From assembly GCF_051201015.1 (NCBI RefSeq), contig NZ_JBPEHI010000015.1: a DNA stretch of 64,000 bases; one strand, 5' to 3'. The notes under the pieces are model-generated. The model saw only the letters and a list, made by a program, of their open reading frames with translations, made no database searches and was not told where the DNA came from. This stretch comes from Petrimonas sulfuriphila. GTDB taxonomy: Bacteria > Bacteroidota > Bacteroidia > Bacteroidales > Dysgonomonadaceae. The translations under genes were made by a program, and so were the position numbers. Positions 10,562 through 18,841 of this stretch are shown piece after piece (the first letter of the stretch is position 1; each line of letters starts with the position of its first letter).

Positions 10562-10592
10562 AAAAAAAATGAACACTCAAACAAAGAGTGTC
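10562..10592 (-). terminator. Rho-independent terminator after the DUF4861 gene
   Basis: Read on the minus strand, ACACTC (10591-10586) pairs with GAGTGT (10578-10573) across a 7-nt loop, followed by a run of eight T (10569-10562). It lies about 80 nt after the stop of the DUF4861 gene and separates that unit from susC. Confidence 0.75.
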
Positions 10593-10671
10593 CCATCGTA
10601 TAAATGATAAATAATCAGTGAGATACCGAATGAAAACAAACGTGAATGTGATATAAAATACCTATTTCCTA

Positions 10672-13263
10672 CTAATTTGTTGATTTTTCCAAAAGCTTGA
10701 ACCAGTCGTTTGGAGATACAGAAATAGGAAAACGCTCACCTTTCAGCCACATGCCTTTGATTTGATAAGTCAGTGGCTCATTCTTCTGGTACTGTAAGAC
10801 AACCCTGTGTTCATCCTTATCGTTTTCCACTCTCATATATTTTTTCTGGTCAAATAAAATACCCAAACCTATCCATCCAATTTCAGGCTCTTGTATTCCC
10901 CAATTGGCCATATACCCTTTTTCATTGTCACAATAAAAGGCTTCTTCCTTTAGCCGGGTAAGTCCGATACCCAGTTCAATTTTGTCATCCATACGACCGC
11001 CTTCTATAAAGATATACACATCCGAATTATTCTTGCCGGCATTGATTGAAGGCTGAATTCTGACGGTGTAGGGATTGTTCGCAGGCCCCACATTCTCGGT
11101 CACAAATTCCAGCCTTATCAGGTTGTTTGATTCCTCAATCAGTTTTGAGGTGAAAACCGGATCACCGGGCTGTTTTTCATTCCTTAAGGGAAAAGCTTTC
11201 CCATTGACATAGAGCGTTAATCCACCTATTCCACTTGTCTTTCCGACATGAAGAATATCCATCCCCCACTTATTAATATCCTTGTGGTAGTTTTTCCCTT
11301 CTCTAATCCTGGGATATATGAGGGTATCGATTCTTTTGCCGAATAGATCAAAATGACCATCATAGAAACGGAAAGCAACTTTCTCCGATTCCCATCCCCA
11401 GTTGGGTGGAAGCCACTGGTTATCCCAGGCAACGCGTTGTTTCTCTTCCTTTGCCCGCAAACCGTTGACCCATGTTTCGTACTCCACAGCAGGATCCTCT
11501 GTATTGAAGGTGCGATTAACTTCCTTCGTCATTTTCCGGGTATCTCCGGCACTTCTTGCACTGTTGAACCGCTTCCAGAATGAATCACTTCCCATGCTAC
11601 CTTGTTTGAGTTGACCTATCAGCCTATCCTGTACCAGCATAAGGTAGTACAACACTGATTCATCACTCACAATCATACGTTCGGCCAACTCATCGTTAAA
11701 ACCATTTCCCTTGAGCCTGTTCTGGAGAAATACCCAAACAGCATCCGTTTCATTTCCGCCACCCCTCTTGCGCAAAGCCTCAAATAGTGCCTGTATCAGA
11801 TAATACTTGTTTTCAGGTTCATTTTCCAAGACAGGAACATGCACTTTGTTAAAGTCGGTGAAGTTCCAACCAATAACACTGATATCACTGGTATGCAAGT
11901 CGAAAGAATCATCCACTACCCCATCACCATCAAGATCAATCTCGAGTCGTTCTGCAATACCGTCCAGGTCTCTGTCTTTCCAGTGATAATACATATCCGT
12001 CTTCAGGTCACCGTTAAAGTCAACGTTGATCCAGGTTTTACTGCTTCCCCTGATATGTATCTTTTTGTCAGAAGGATTGAAGTAAAAGCTATTCTGGCCG
12101 ACTGGATCGGTAACAAGTTCGTATCGTTTGTTGTAAGGTCCGCAATCAGGTCCCCCTACCTGAGGCATATAATAACCGGGTTCTTTATATCCGGCAGAAA
12201 TGATTCCCTCCCATCTCTCTATCTTGTCTCCCGGTCTGTCCCAGGCGGTATTGAGGTCAATCTCATCCCATGTCATCAAGACACGTGTCCACTCAATCGC
12301 TTGCAGACTCTCCCTGGCAGTGGATCGTTTCACGACCGAGCCGGTGGGGAAGCCTCTCACCTGGAAGGTCTCGGTCTGGTCATCTGCCAGACGGAAGGAG
12401 AAATCGCTGTTCCTCTCCTTGGTGATACTCCAACCGGGAGCACATGCAGTAATCCCCACGTCATAATTGCGCAGCTCTCCTTCCCGGGGATTGACATTGA
12501 AGCTCCATCTCAGGAAACGCATGATGTCACCTTCACCTTCGATGCGTACCACCTCTTCGGTAATTCCATCCTGGTCATCATCATAGAAAAGAAAAGGATT
12601 CTCCCAAAAAGGAGTCCAGATTTTCTTTTCGGGATCAAAATACATGGATATCAGGCTCTCGTTTCCTCCGAAATGGGTATGATCCTGGCAGGGAATCTGG
12701 TAATAGTAATAGTCAACATCATATCCGAGCAGGTTATCATCACCATCATCAATAAACCACCAGACACGCAAACCGTTTCTTCGGTCCACGAAATACATCC
12801 CCATCTGATCCAGATCACCATCACTATCGGTATCCTCATATCCTATAACAGCATCTACTAATCCATCCGCATGCCAGTCGGCGACCCATAAATCACCAAA
12901 TTTGTCGGGCTCTTTGCCGAACTCCAGATTATTATTCTCATCGATCACCCTCACCAGAATAGGTCTGTTGCGATCGTTGTGTCTTGCGTCGGTATCGATA
13001 AACCACACCTCTTCGGGCTTACCGTCGTTGTCTGCATCTACGTAATGGCGTTTGCCGGGAGTATCGTTTTTTATCTTCTCCACCATAACCGGGTCAAGTA
13101 TTGTAGCTTCGCCGAAGACAATCTCAAAAGCCTTTTGCTTTTCCAACTGGAAACTATCTTGCGCATAAAGCGACGTGATAAAAAACAACGCTAGAAATAA
13201 AGCAACAATCTTGACAAGACGATGAAATAAGTTTTTCAAAGTATATTTTGTTCTTATAATCAT
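10672..13263 (-). CDS. DUF4861 protein with calcium-loop-like repeats
   Basis: The 863-residue protein has a signal peptide (ALFLALFFITSLYAQ). Residues from about 70 to 450 contain several Asp-rich loops of DxDxDG type (VDADNDGKPEE, EDTDSDGDLDQ, YDDDQDGITEE, LDGDGVVDD), like those in dockerins, EF-hands or FG-GAP proteins, so calcium binding is likely. From about residue 615 the pattern (FRFYDGHFDLFGKR, NKWGMDILHVGKTSGIGGL) matches DUF4861, a family of secreted proteins from polysaccharide loci with no settled activity known to me. The start overlaps the stop of the phosphodiesterase-like gene by 4 bp, so translation is coupled. A terminator follows it. Confidence 0.75.
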   Translation of the reverse strand: MIIRTKYTLKNLFHRLVKIVALFLALFFITSLYAQDSFQLEKQKAFEIVFGEATILDPVMVEKIKNDTPGKRHYVDADNDGKPEEVWFIDTDARHNDRNRPILVRVIDENNNLEFGKEPDKFGDLWVADWHADGLVDAVIGYEDTDSDGDLDQMGMYFVDRRNGLRVWWFIDDGDDNLLGYDVDYYYYQIPCQDHTHFGGNESLISMYFDPEKKIWTPFWENPFLFYDDDQDGITEEVVRIEGEGDIMRFLRWSFNVNPREGELRNYDVGITACAPGWSITKERNSDFSFRLADDQTETFQVRGFPTGSVVKRSTARESLQAIEWTRVLMTWDEIDLNTAWDRPGDKIERWEGIISAGYKEPGYYMPQVGGPDCGPYNKRYELVTDPVGQNSFYFNPSDKKIHIRGSSKTWINVDFNGDLKTDMYYHWKDRDLDGIAERLEIDLDGDGVVDDSFDLHTSDISVIGWNFTDFNKVHVPVLENEPENKYYLIQALFEALRKRGGGNETDAVWVFLQNRLKGNGFNDELAERMIVSDESVLYYLMLVQDRLIGQLKQGSMGSDSFWKRFNSARSAGDTRKMTKEVNRTFNTEDPAVEYETWVNGLRAKEEKQRVAWDNQWLPPNWGWESEKVAFRFYDGHFDLFGKRIDTLIYPRIREGKNYHKDINKWGMDILHVGKTSGIGGLTLYVNGKAFPLRNEKQPGDPVFTSKLIEESNNLIRLEFVTENVGPANNPYTVRIQPSINAGKNNSDVYIFIEGGRMDDKIELGIGLTRLKEEAFYCDNEKGYMANWGIQEPEIGWIGLGILFDQKKYMRVENDKDEHRVVLQYQKNEPLTYQIKGMWLKGERFPISVSPNDWFKLLEKSTN

Positions 13264-14444
13264 AAAGAATTCTTTTTTACCAATTCCCGCATTCGGTTCA
13301 AAATTAATTCATTTGCTTCTATCAAGTGTTCAGCCGATCCTGCATTGTGCCATTCCATAATCCGGTCCTGATGATAGAAAGGCTCAGGTGTCAGATTCTG
13401 GTTTTCGAGAGAAGCAACTACATTGGCAATTGCAAAATTTTTATCAGATGCCAAAGTCAATTTTGCAAGGAGAATGCTGTATTCTTTAATCTGTTGATTA
13501 ATTTTTTTTATAAAACGTGGATGATAAAAACCACCTGAACTATATTCCTCTTTAATTTCTCTAATGATAATTCCTTTTCCGCTTTCGGTCTTTAGCGGTT
13601 GCATACCCAATAACCACAATATGGTTGGAGCAAGGTCGGTATGTTCAAAATAGGGTAATTCTCTATTTCTGGCGATTCCTTTTCCAACAAATAGTAAGGG
13701 TGTTATCCAACTATTCTCATCCAGCATAGGGTGCCATCCGTTGTCACTCTGTCCGTGATCGGATGTGACAATTAAAATAGTATTCGCCCATTTGCCGGAT
13801 TCCTTTAAAAAAGAAACGAAATCACCTAGGAGTTTATCTGCACTTTCTATCGCATCCATGTAAGGAGATCCTGGAGCCCAGATGTTGTTGCTGTATGATT
13901 TATCTGCGCTATGCAAGGCTACCGATTCACCGTTGGTGCCGGGTGATTGAAGATGAATCCGCATAAAACGGATATCCTGATTATCTAGCAACATGATTGC
14001 GTTATTTACCACATCTTTGTCAGATAAATTTGAATCCATAATGCTTGTGTTGAACCCCCGGGCCACAGATCGATAGGCTGAGGTGTTCACGACAAAAGCA
14101 GAGGTGTGTTTTGTGGATACAACCTCCTGTACCATCTTGTTTTCGGATGAGATAAACAGAGATCCCTGGTGTAGCATGGGATTAGGAAAAGAACAGCTGT
14201 TGTATTTGCTGTAATCACCCACAGTAGGGTGATGGGGGATAATCATATAGGATTTCTCCACATAAACACCTTCATTTCTCAATTGATTTAAAACAGGCAT
14301 CCTTAATTTCTCAGGTGCCTTCCAATGGAGCCCATCAATCGTAAAAAGGATGATGCGTATACCCTCGGATGCAGTAAGGGAAGTTGCGATTGATACAGTA
14401 ATCAAAAATATAAATAATCGTAATATCACCATAGAGGTATTCAA
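13260..14444 (-). CDS. Exported alkaline-phosphatase-superfamily hydrolase (phosphodiesterase type)
   Basis: The 394-residue product has a signal peptide (VILRLFIFLITVSIATSL). The first metal-site motif is ILFTIDGLHW. The second is TSDHGQSDNGWH and the third is PYFEHTDLAPTILWLLG, all in the order of type I phosphodiesterase/nucleotide pyrophosphatase (PF01663) proteins. The sulfatase CxPSR motif that would become formylglycine is absent, so it is not a classical sulfatase. The nucleophile would be the Thr or Ser in HHPTVGDYSKYNS. A phosphate- or phosphonate-ester substrate on the glycan, or a phosphoglycerol group, is inferred. It overlaps the DUF4861 gene by 4 bp. Confidence 0.75.
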   Translation of the reverse strand: MNTSMVILRLFIFLITVSIATSLTASEGIRIILFTIDGLHWKAPEKLRMPVLNQLRNEGVYVEKSYMIIPHHPTVGDYSKYNSCSFPNPMLHQGSLFISSENKMVQEVVSTKHTSAFVVNTSAYRSVARGFNTSIMDSNLSDKDVVNNAIMLLDNQDIRFMRIHLQSPGTNGESVALHSADKSYSNNIWAPGSPYMDAIESADKLLGDFVSFLKESGKWANTILIVTSDHGQSDNGWHPMLDENSWITPLLFVGKGIARNRELPYFEHTDLAPTILWLLGMQPLKTESGKGIIIREIKEEYSSGGFYHPRFIKKINQQIKEYSILLAKLTLASDKNFAIANVVASLENQNLTPEPFYHQDRIMEWHNAGSAEHLIEANELILNRMRELVKKNSL

Positions 14445-14554
14445 CCATTTAATAAATTCAAGTTTGTCCTCAAAAAGTAAATTTTTATTAAAATAAAAAA
14501 TAGATGTTTGTAAAGCCGGTCTGGAACAAATGCATTTTTTTCCTTTGTATTACA

Positions 14555-15553
14555 TTACCAATCGGAAGGAAGTTCCAGAGACCAGACATCATTGCTTAAC
14601 GGCGGGATCATTCCTCCGGCTATCCATATTTTATTTTGAAATACAAAAACAGCATGTTCGTGTCTTTCCTTCCATTTTGATCCTTCCGTTTTTAACTCTT
14701 TCCAGTCTTTACCATTTTTTGAATACCAAACATCATCCCAATTCTTATAAGGGTTTCCCGACCAACCTCCTATCATCCACATATACCCTCCGTATACTAC
14801 TGAAGAAAACCATATTCGTTCGTGCCATTGTGCATTTTCAGTCTCTTTTTGCCAATGAACACCATCCGAACTGCTCCAAACGTCATTATAACCCCAATAT
14901 TCCGGGTCATAGTTTCCTCCACCCATTACATAAATCCGATCATTTAATACGACAGCTTGATGAAAAGCTCTGGGTGACCATTCCGCATTTTTTGTTGCAA
15001 GTGTCCAATTTTTTCCATCATCCGAGCACCAAACATCATTCAAAAGACTATTTTTGTTACCATAATAATAGTCTGTAGTTCCTCCTAATATCCACAACTT
15101 GTTTTGAAAAGAAACTATTGCTGCGGCACATCGCGGAGTCCATTCTGCATTTTGGGTAACCAAATTCCAATCTTTACCATCTTGAGAAGACCAAACCATA
15201 TGGCTGGCCGATCGGTTTTCTAAGCGGCCATTGTACCAGCCTCCCATCATCCACATTTTACCTTTAAAAGATATGCTCATAGGTAAATCACTGTGTATCC
15301 ATGGAGCATTTCTAAATACAAGCTCCCAGTTCTTGCCGTCTTTCGATCGCCATACATCTCGGGGAGGAGCTTCGTATGAGTTATGCCACCCACCCAATAT
15401 CCACATATATCCGTTATGTACAACTTCTCCCTGTGAATCTCTCGGTGACCACGCTGCCGTTTCCTGCTCTAATGTCCATTTAAAAGTGTCCTGTGCGTTC
15501 ACAATAAATGAGTGTAATAGAGAAAAGGAAAAAAGGATAATGCAAAATCTCAT
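14555..15553 (-). CDS. Secreted kelch-like beta-propeller protein
   Basis: The ATG at 15553 gives 332 residues and a clean signal peptide (MRFCIILFSFSLLHSFIVNA). An upstream in-frame ATG at 15607 adds 18 residues that are not signal-like and was rejected. The mature part is six repeats of about 50 residues, each with a WILGGW-type strand, then DVWxSxDGxxW and NAxWxxR. These are kelch-like blades of a six-bladed propeller with almost no other sequence. Such proteins bind glycans or form part of lyases and oxidases, but no catalytic motif is visible here. It lies 110 bp before the phosphodiesterase-like gene. Confidence 0.8.
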   Translation of the reverse strand: MRFCIILFSFSLLHSFIVNAQDTFKWTLEQETAAWSPRDSQGEVVHNGYMWILGGWHNSYEAPPRDVWRSKDGKNWELVFRNAPWIHSDLPMSISFKGKMWMMGGWYNGRLENRSASHMVWSSQDGKDWNLVTQNAEWTPRCAAAIVSFQNKLWILGGTTDYYYGNKNSLLNDVWCSDDGKNWTLATKNAEWSPRAFHQAVVLNDRIYVMGGGNYDPEYWGYNDVWSSSDGVHWQKETENAQWHERIWFSSVVYGGYMWMIGGWSGNPYKNWDDVWYSKNGKDWKELKTEGSKWKERHEHAVFVFQNKIWIAGGMIPPLSNDVWSLELPSDW

Positions 15554-15594
15554 ACCCCGTTTCTGTAATGTATTTGTGGTTGACAGAATAATTA

Positions 15595-15717
15595 CTACTT
15601 CAGCCATGTGTTTTCGGCGAAGATATACTCCGGCGCATGCCAGGTTTTCAATACGGAAAAATCATTCAAACGTATCCCCAAAATTTTGGTAGAATCTAAC
15701 CGTCGATATATTTCCAT
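15595..15717 (-). pseudogene. Possible 40-codon gene remnant
   Basis: A minus-strand frame starting with ATG at 15717 encodes 40 residues and ends in ENTWLK before a TAG. Its composition (several Trp, Tyr and Leu; APEYIF) looks like the C-terminus of a larger protein, but I recognise no family. In the same frame there is a TGA directly before the ATG and more open sequence upstream of it. It may be a decayed gene end, a short real gene, or chance. It fills most of the 239-bp gap between the aminotransferase and the kelch gene. Confidence 0.25.
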
Positions 15718-15792
15718 TCAAACCGGGCATGCGACTATCTTGTATAGCCGGAGCAGACAACCTGTGTGCAAAATATTACGCAGTTCTTGTAT

Positions 15793-17166
15793 TTATTTGA
15801 GTTTCGCAACGTTGTTATGGATTTTATCTACAGCGTTGATAATGTCGTCCATATCGGATTTCGTTCCGAGCATGAGTCCGCCATTCCAAATCCAAAGTGC
15901 TGAACCGTAAGTTTTAATCAAAGAAGGACAGTGATTTTTTTGCTTATATTTTTCAAAATCCAATTCGTCTGCAGTGTAAACCTTTTGGTAAATTTCGGAT
16001 TTGAATACCTCACGCATCATCGGCTGACCGTAAAGAGGATCGTTCGGATAACCGGTCCCTACCGGAACACCTTCGGCACTGAGCGCTTCGATAAACCGTT
16101 GACGCGGCAGTCCGTCAAGTTTGTCCTGGTTGTAAACCATGGAGTAAATGTAATAGGAAGCCGCTGTTGCACCCTTGTGCAATTTGACCGGTGTGATACC
16201 GGGATAGGCAGCAAGTTTCTCATTCAGGTAAGCTCCGTTTTCGTTCCTGATTTTGTGTTGCTCTTCGAGTTTTTCCAACTGACACAATCCAATTACAGCC
16301 TGGTACTCAGCCATACGAATTTTGTTTGCCAGGATGAGCGCCGAAATAGAACTTATTTGCCCGGATACAGACCCTGATGCGTAGCCGAAATTATGGTACG
16401 AATACAGCCGGTCAAAATATTCGGTGTCGTCAGTCAGGATTCCTCCTCCTTCGCCTATAGGAAGGTTTTTCGATGCCTGAAAGCTGAAGCAACCGGCATT
16501 ACCGAATGTTCCGACTCTTTTACCTCCGATTTCTGCCAAGTGAGCCTGACAAGCATCTTCCACAACGAACAGATTATGTTCCTTGGCAATCTTCATAATT
16601 TCTGGCATATCAGATGGATATCCGCAAATATGAACTGGTAAAATACCCTTGGTCCGAGGAGTAATTTTTTTCCTTATCTGTTTGGGATCAATCTGGAATG
16701 TCTCCGGATCAATGTCTGCAAAAACCGGCATGGCCCCTTTATAGAGGATGCCGAAAATTGAAGCGCTGAAGGTATAAGGGGAACAGATTACTTCGTCGCC
16801 AGGACCAATATTCGATTGCATCCATGCTGCACTCAAAGCGTTAGTACCATTAACCGTAGTGAGACAATGTTTCGACCCGTGCATTTCTGCCCACTTTTTT
16901 TCAAATTCAGCAACCTTGCGGCTCCGAGACCAAACCCGGTTACCCATCACTTCGTTCATTTTAGGATTGAATTTTTCAGCATCCCATTGCGGCCAGGTCT
17001 GCCATTTCTTATTCCCCCGGACAGGGGTTCCACCGAGAAGGGCAAGCTTATCCGAAGTGTCCCGGGAATTTCCAAAAACGGGCGTAATGCCCGATACTGC
17101 TACCCCTGTTGTGGCGGCAGCTAATGTACCTATAAAGCGACGACGACTGATTTCATTACTTTTCAT
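15793..17166 (-). CDS. Tat-exported DegT/DnrJ/EryC1-type PLP aminotransferase (copy 1)
   Basis: The 457-residue protein opens with a twin-arginine signal (SRRRFIG at residues 7-13, then an Ala/Gly-rich hydrophobic stretch). After it comes a full DegT fold: the LGGTPVR entry, VNGTNALS, GPGDEVICSPYTF, VVEDACQAH with Asp204, and the PLP lysine in FSFQASKN (Lys233). The catalytic residues are intact. Members of this family usually transaminate nucleotide-linked keto-sugars in the cytoplasm, so a Tat signal is unexpected and implies folding with PLP before export. The substrate is unknown. It has a paralogue at 26868-28223. No good start other than 17166 was seen. Confidence 0.85.
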   Translation of the reverse strand: MKSNEISRRRFIGTLAAATTGVAVSGITPVFGNSRDTSDKLALLGGTPVRGNKKWQTWPQWDAEKFNPKMNEVMGNRVWSRSRKVAEFEKKWAEMHGSKHCLTTVNGTNALSAAWMQSNIGPGDEVICSPYTFSASIFGILYKGAMPVFADIDPETFQIDPKQIRKKITPRTKGILPVHICGYPSDMPEIMKIAKEHNLFVVEDACQAHLAEIGGKRVGTFGNAGCFSFQASKNLPIGEGGGILTDDTEYFDRLYSYHNFGYASGSVSGQISSISALILANKIRMAEYQAVIGLCQLEKLEEQHKIRNENGAYLNEKLAAYPGITPVKLHKGATAASYYIYSMVYNQDKLDGLPRQRFIEALSAEGVPVGTGYPNDPLYGQPMMREVFKSEIYQKVYTADELDFEKYKQKNHCPSLIKTYGSALWIWNGGLMLGTKSDMDDIINAVDKIHNNVAKLK

Positions 17167-17757
17167 GTTGATTACTTTTTATTAATTAAACTTGTTATTT
17201 TTTAAGTGTGATTAGTCCTAAAAACCGCTTTAGGCTTATAAGACAAAAAAGTTGATTATCCGGGAGAAAGGCTGATCTTGCTAGCGGATTTCCGTTTACA
17301 TTTTCTAATTTCTATCTAAATACATATGTTCCGGTGTTTTCATAGAGGAATCGAGGATTTTCTTAATGCGTTATCTACTAACAGTTTTGTTATTAAATAA
17401 TTTACGTTAAAGTACTCCGGTAAAAAAAATTGTTTTAGAATGCCATTCACTTGTCCATGGACTATGTTTATGTAATGGGAAAAGTTTTTCATCAGAGTGA
17501 TAAATCAATGGCACATCTTCATTTGTTTTTTGTAGAATTAGTCGTTTTTGTTTAAATACCAACTTAAAATTACACTATGCCGAAAAACATTTTACTGAAG
17601 AATTAAACACAGATTTGACCTTTAAAAATGATGCTTCCCCTCAATGACAAATATAGAATACAATTGATTAAATTTATTTTCTAATTACGCAACCCATCCC
17701 TCAAAATACGCAAATATCCTCAACAAAAGCACATTAATTTCTACTGTTTTTTCTGTT
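17167..17757. other. 591-bp intergenic region with a regulatory repeat and a possible gene remnant
   Basis: No confident gene was found. The right part carries a 21-bp-spaced direct repeat and a -7-like element (17648-17713). On the minus strand, 17574-17407 is an open frame without an ATG, preceded in frame by TAG. It includes DVPLIYHSDEKLFPLHK and PWTSEWHSKTIFF, which reads like a real protein C-terminus but matches nothing I can name. An overlapping frame from an ATG near 17488 encodes about 50 residues. If the promoter is real, the aminotransferase mRNA would have a leader of about 475 nt. Confidence 0.5.
17648..17713 (-). promoter_or_regulatory. Candidate activator site (direct repeat) and -7 element upstream of aminotransferase copy 1
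   Basis: On the plus strand TCTAATTACGCAA (17680-17692) and TCAAAATACGCAA (17701-17713) match at 11 of 13 positions and are offset by exactly 21 bp, two helical turns. On the minus strand they read TTGCGTA-type repeats and lie just upstream of TATATTTG (17655-17648), a match to TAnnTTTG. Tandem half-sites at two helical turns are the usual target of AraC-type domains, including hybrid two-component regulators. No such regulator is adjacent. A clear -33 TTTG is missing, as expected for an activator-dependent promoter. Confidence 0.35.
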
Positions 17758-18825
17758 TCAGCTACGGTTCCGAATCACTTCTGCAACCTGATCAATTGCA
17801 TCGATGTGTTTTTGTTGACAGGCAGGAAGTGTTGGTCTCCATACAGTCTGCATAAAACCTTTCAGTCGCTCCGGGGCAATCTTCTTTTCACAATATGTTA
17901 CTGTTTCTCTGAAATTTATATCATTACTGTGGTTGCTGCCCGTTGGTACTTGGTCAAAACCATGCTCTTCAAGCCGATCGTATATCCTGACATATTTTTC
18001 ATTCAAAGCGTTGTCAAACTTTTCAAACTGAGTCCCATAGTACCAGTTACTCTGGAGTACAGATTTTGGCATCTTCTTAAAGAATTCATCCGGAAAACTC
18101 CATACATAATCAGACCAGATCCAAGAACGGACATTCTGTTTTTCAACTTGTTCAGTCAGAAAATAGAAGTCGTGCCACCAAAGGTCACCCTGTCGTACCA
18201 CCACATTTTGATGTGTTCTTTGGTTTTCTGCAGTCTCCTCGTCCATCCCGAGGTGGAAGAAACGGGGTTTATCAAATAAATCGATCACTTCATGAATTAG
18301 GTTGGAGCATACCTTATAATATGTATCAGAGGAGATCATGCGTTGATAGGGTCCCAACCAGGCTTTGTGTCCTGTTGAAAAATTTAGTTTGGGTATGGGC
18401 TCCAATCCAAGTTCACGAATTGTCTTTAATTCTTTTTTCAATTGGGAGGGGCTCCAGGCTCCATTAACCGCAATTTCCGGGTGACTGTCGTATTTTACAC
18501 CGTCTCCCAAATCAATTAAAACCATATTCATCCCCACATCAGCCATTCTGATTAATAAACGATCCCACATCTTTTTATCAAATGAAAGATCAGGGTGATA
18601 TTTATGTGCCCAAAGATAGGCTTCCCGGCAATCATTACCCGTGAAAACTGAGTCCTGATAAGGTGCAGGTGTGTGATCTTCCCACATGTTGTAGCTCAAG
18701 TGAAGGAGATTGGCCCAGATAAAATCATTTTTTTGTTTTCCGCTCTTTTCAGCGAAAAGAGATTGAGGGACATTGGCCATCAAGCTAGCTGCTGCGATAC
18801 TCTGAATAAAATCTCTACGTTTCAT
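17758..18825 (-). CDS. Tat-exported TIM-barrel protein, GH20-like
   Basis: The 355-residue protein begins MKRRDFIQS, a twin-arginine signal, ending near SLFAE. The body has alternating strand and helix segments of a (beta/alpha)8 barrel. HLGMDEE at residues 191-197 resembles the HxGxDE catalytic motif of GH20 beta-N-acetylhexosaminidases, and several Trp residues (WIWSDYVW, SNWYYGTQ) would line a sugar site. The usual GH20 N-terminal beta-domain is absent, so it is a distant or separate family. It follows the larger barrel gene by 16 bp. Given murQ nearby, an amino-sugar glycoside is a plausible substrate, but this is inference. Confidence 0.6.
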   Translation of the reverse strand: MKRRDFIQSIAAASLMANVPQSLFAEKSGKQKNDFIWANLLHLSYNMWEDHTPAPYQDSVFTGNDCREAYLWAHKYHPDLSFDKKMWDRLLIRMADVGMNMVLIDLGDGVKYDSHPEIAVNGAWSPSQLKKELKTIRELGLEPIPKLNFSTGHKAWLGPYQRMISSDTYYKVCSNLIHEVIDLFDKPRFFHLGMDEETAENQRTHQNVVVRQGDLWWHDFYFLTEQVEKQNVRSWIWSDYVWSFPDEFFKKMPKSVLQSNWYYGTQFEKFDNALNEKYVRIYDRLEEHGFDQVPTGSNHSNDINFRETVTYCEKKIAPERLKGFMQTVWRPTLPACQQKHIDAIDQVAEVIRNRS

Positions 18826-18841
18826 CGTTTTACTGTTTTAA

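Larger units (their letters stand above)
10273..10671. other. Intergenic region between the DUF4861 operon end and susC
   Basis: No gene was found in these 399 bases. They hold a terminator for the upstream operon (10562-10592), the inferred susC promoter (10426-10457) and a leader of about 150 nt. Within the leader, a run of seven C on the plus strand (10362-10368) is next to eight T, and a short inverted repeat (AAATAC/GTATTT, 10328-10344) could form a hairpin in the mRNA. Confidence 0.7.

Noticed and set aside
11839..12861. 340-codon plus-strand frame opposite the DUF4861 gene
   Set aside because: It is a long antisense shadow of a clear gene with signal peptide, repeats and a known domain; its translation has no recognisable motif.
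13260..14444. Sulfatase assignment
   Set aside because: The CxPSR/CxASR motif required for formylglycine is absent; the order of motifs fits phosphodiesterase-type members of the same superfamily.
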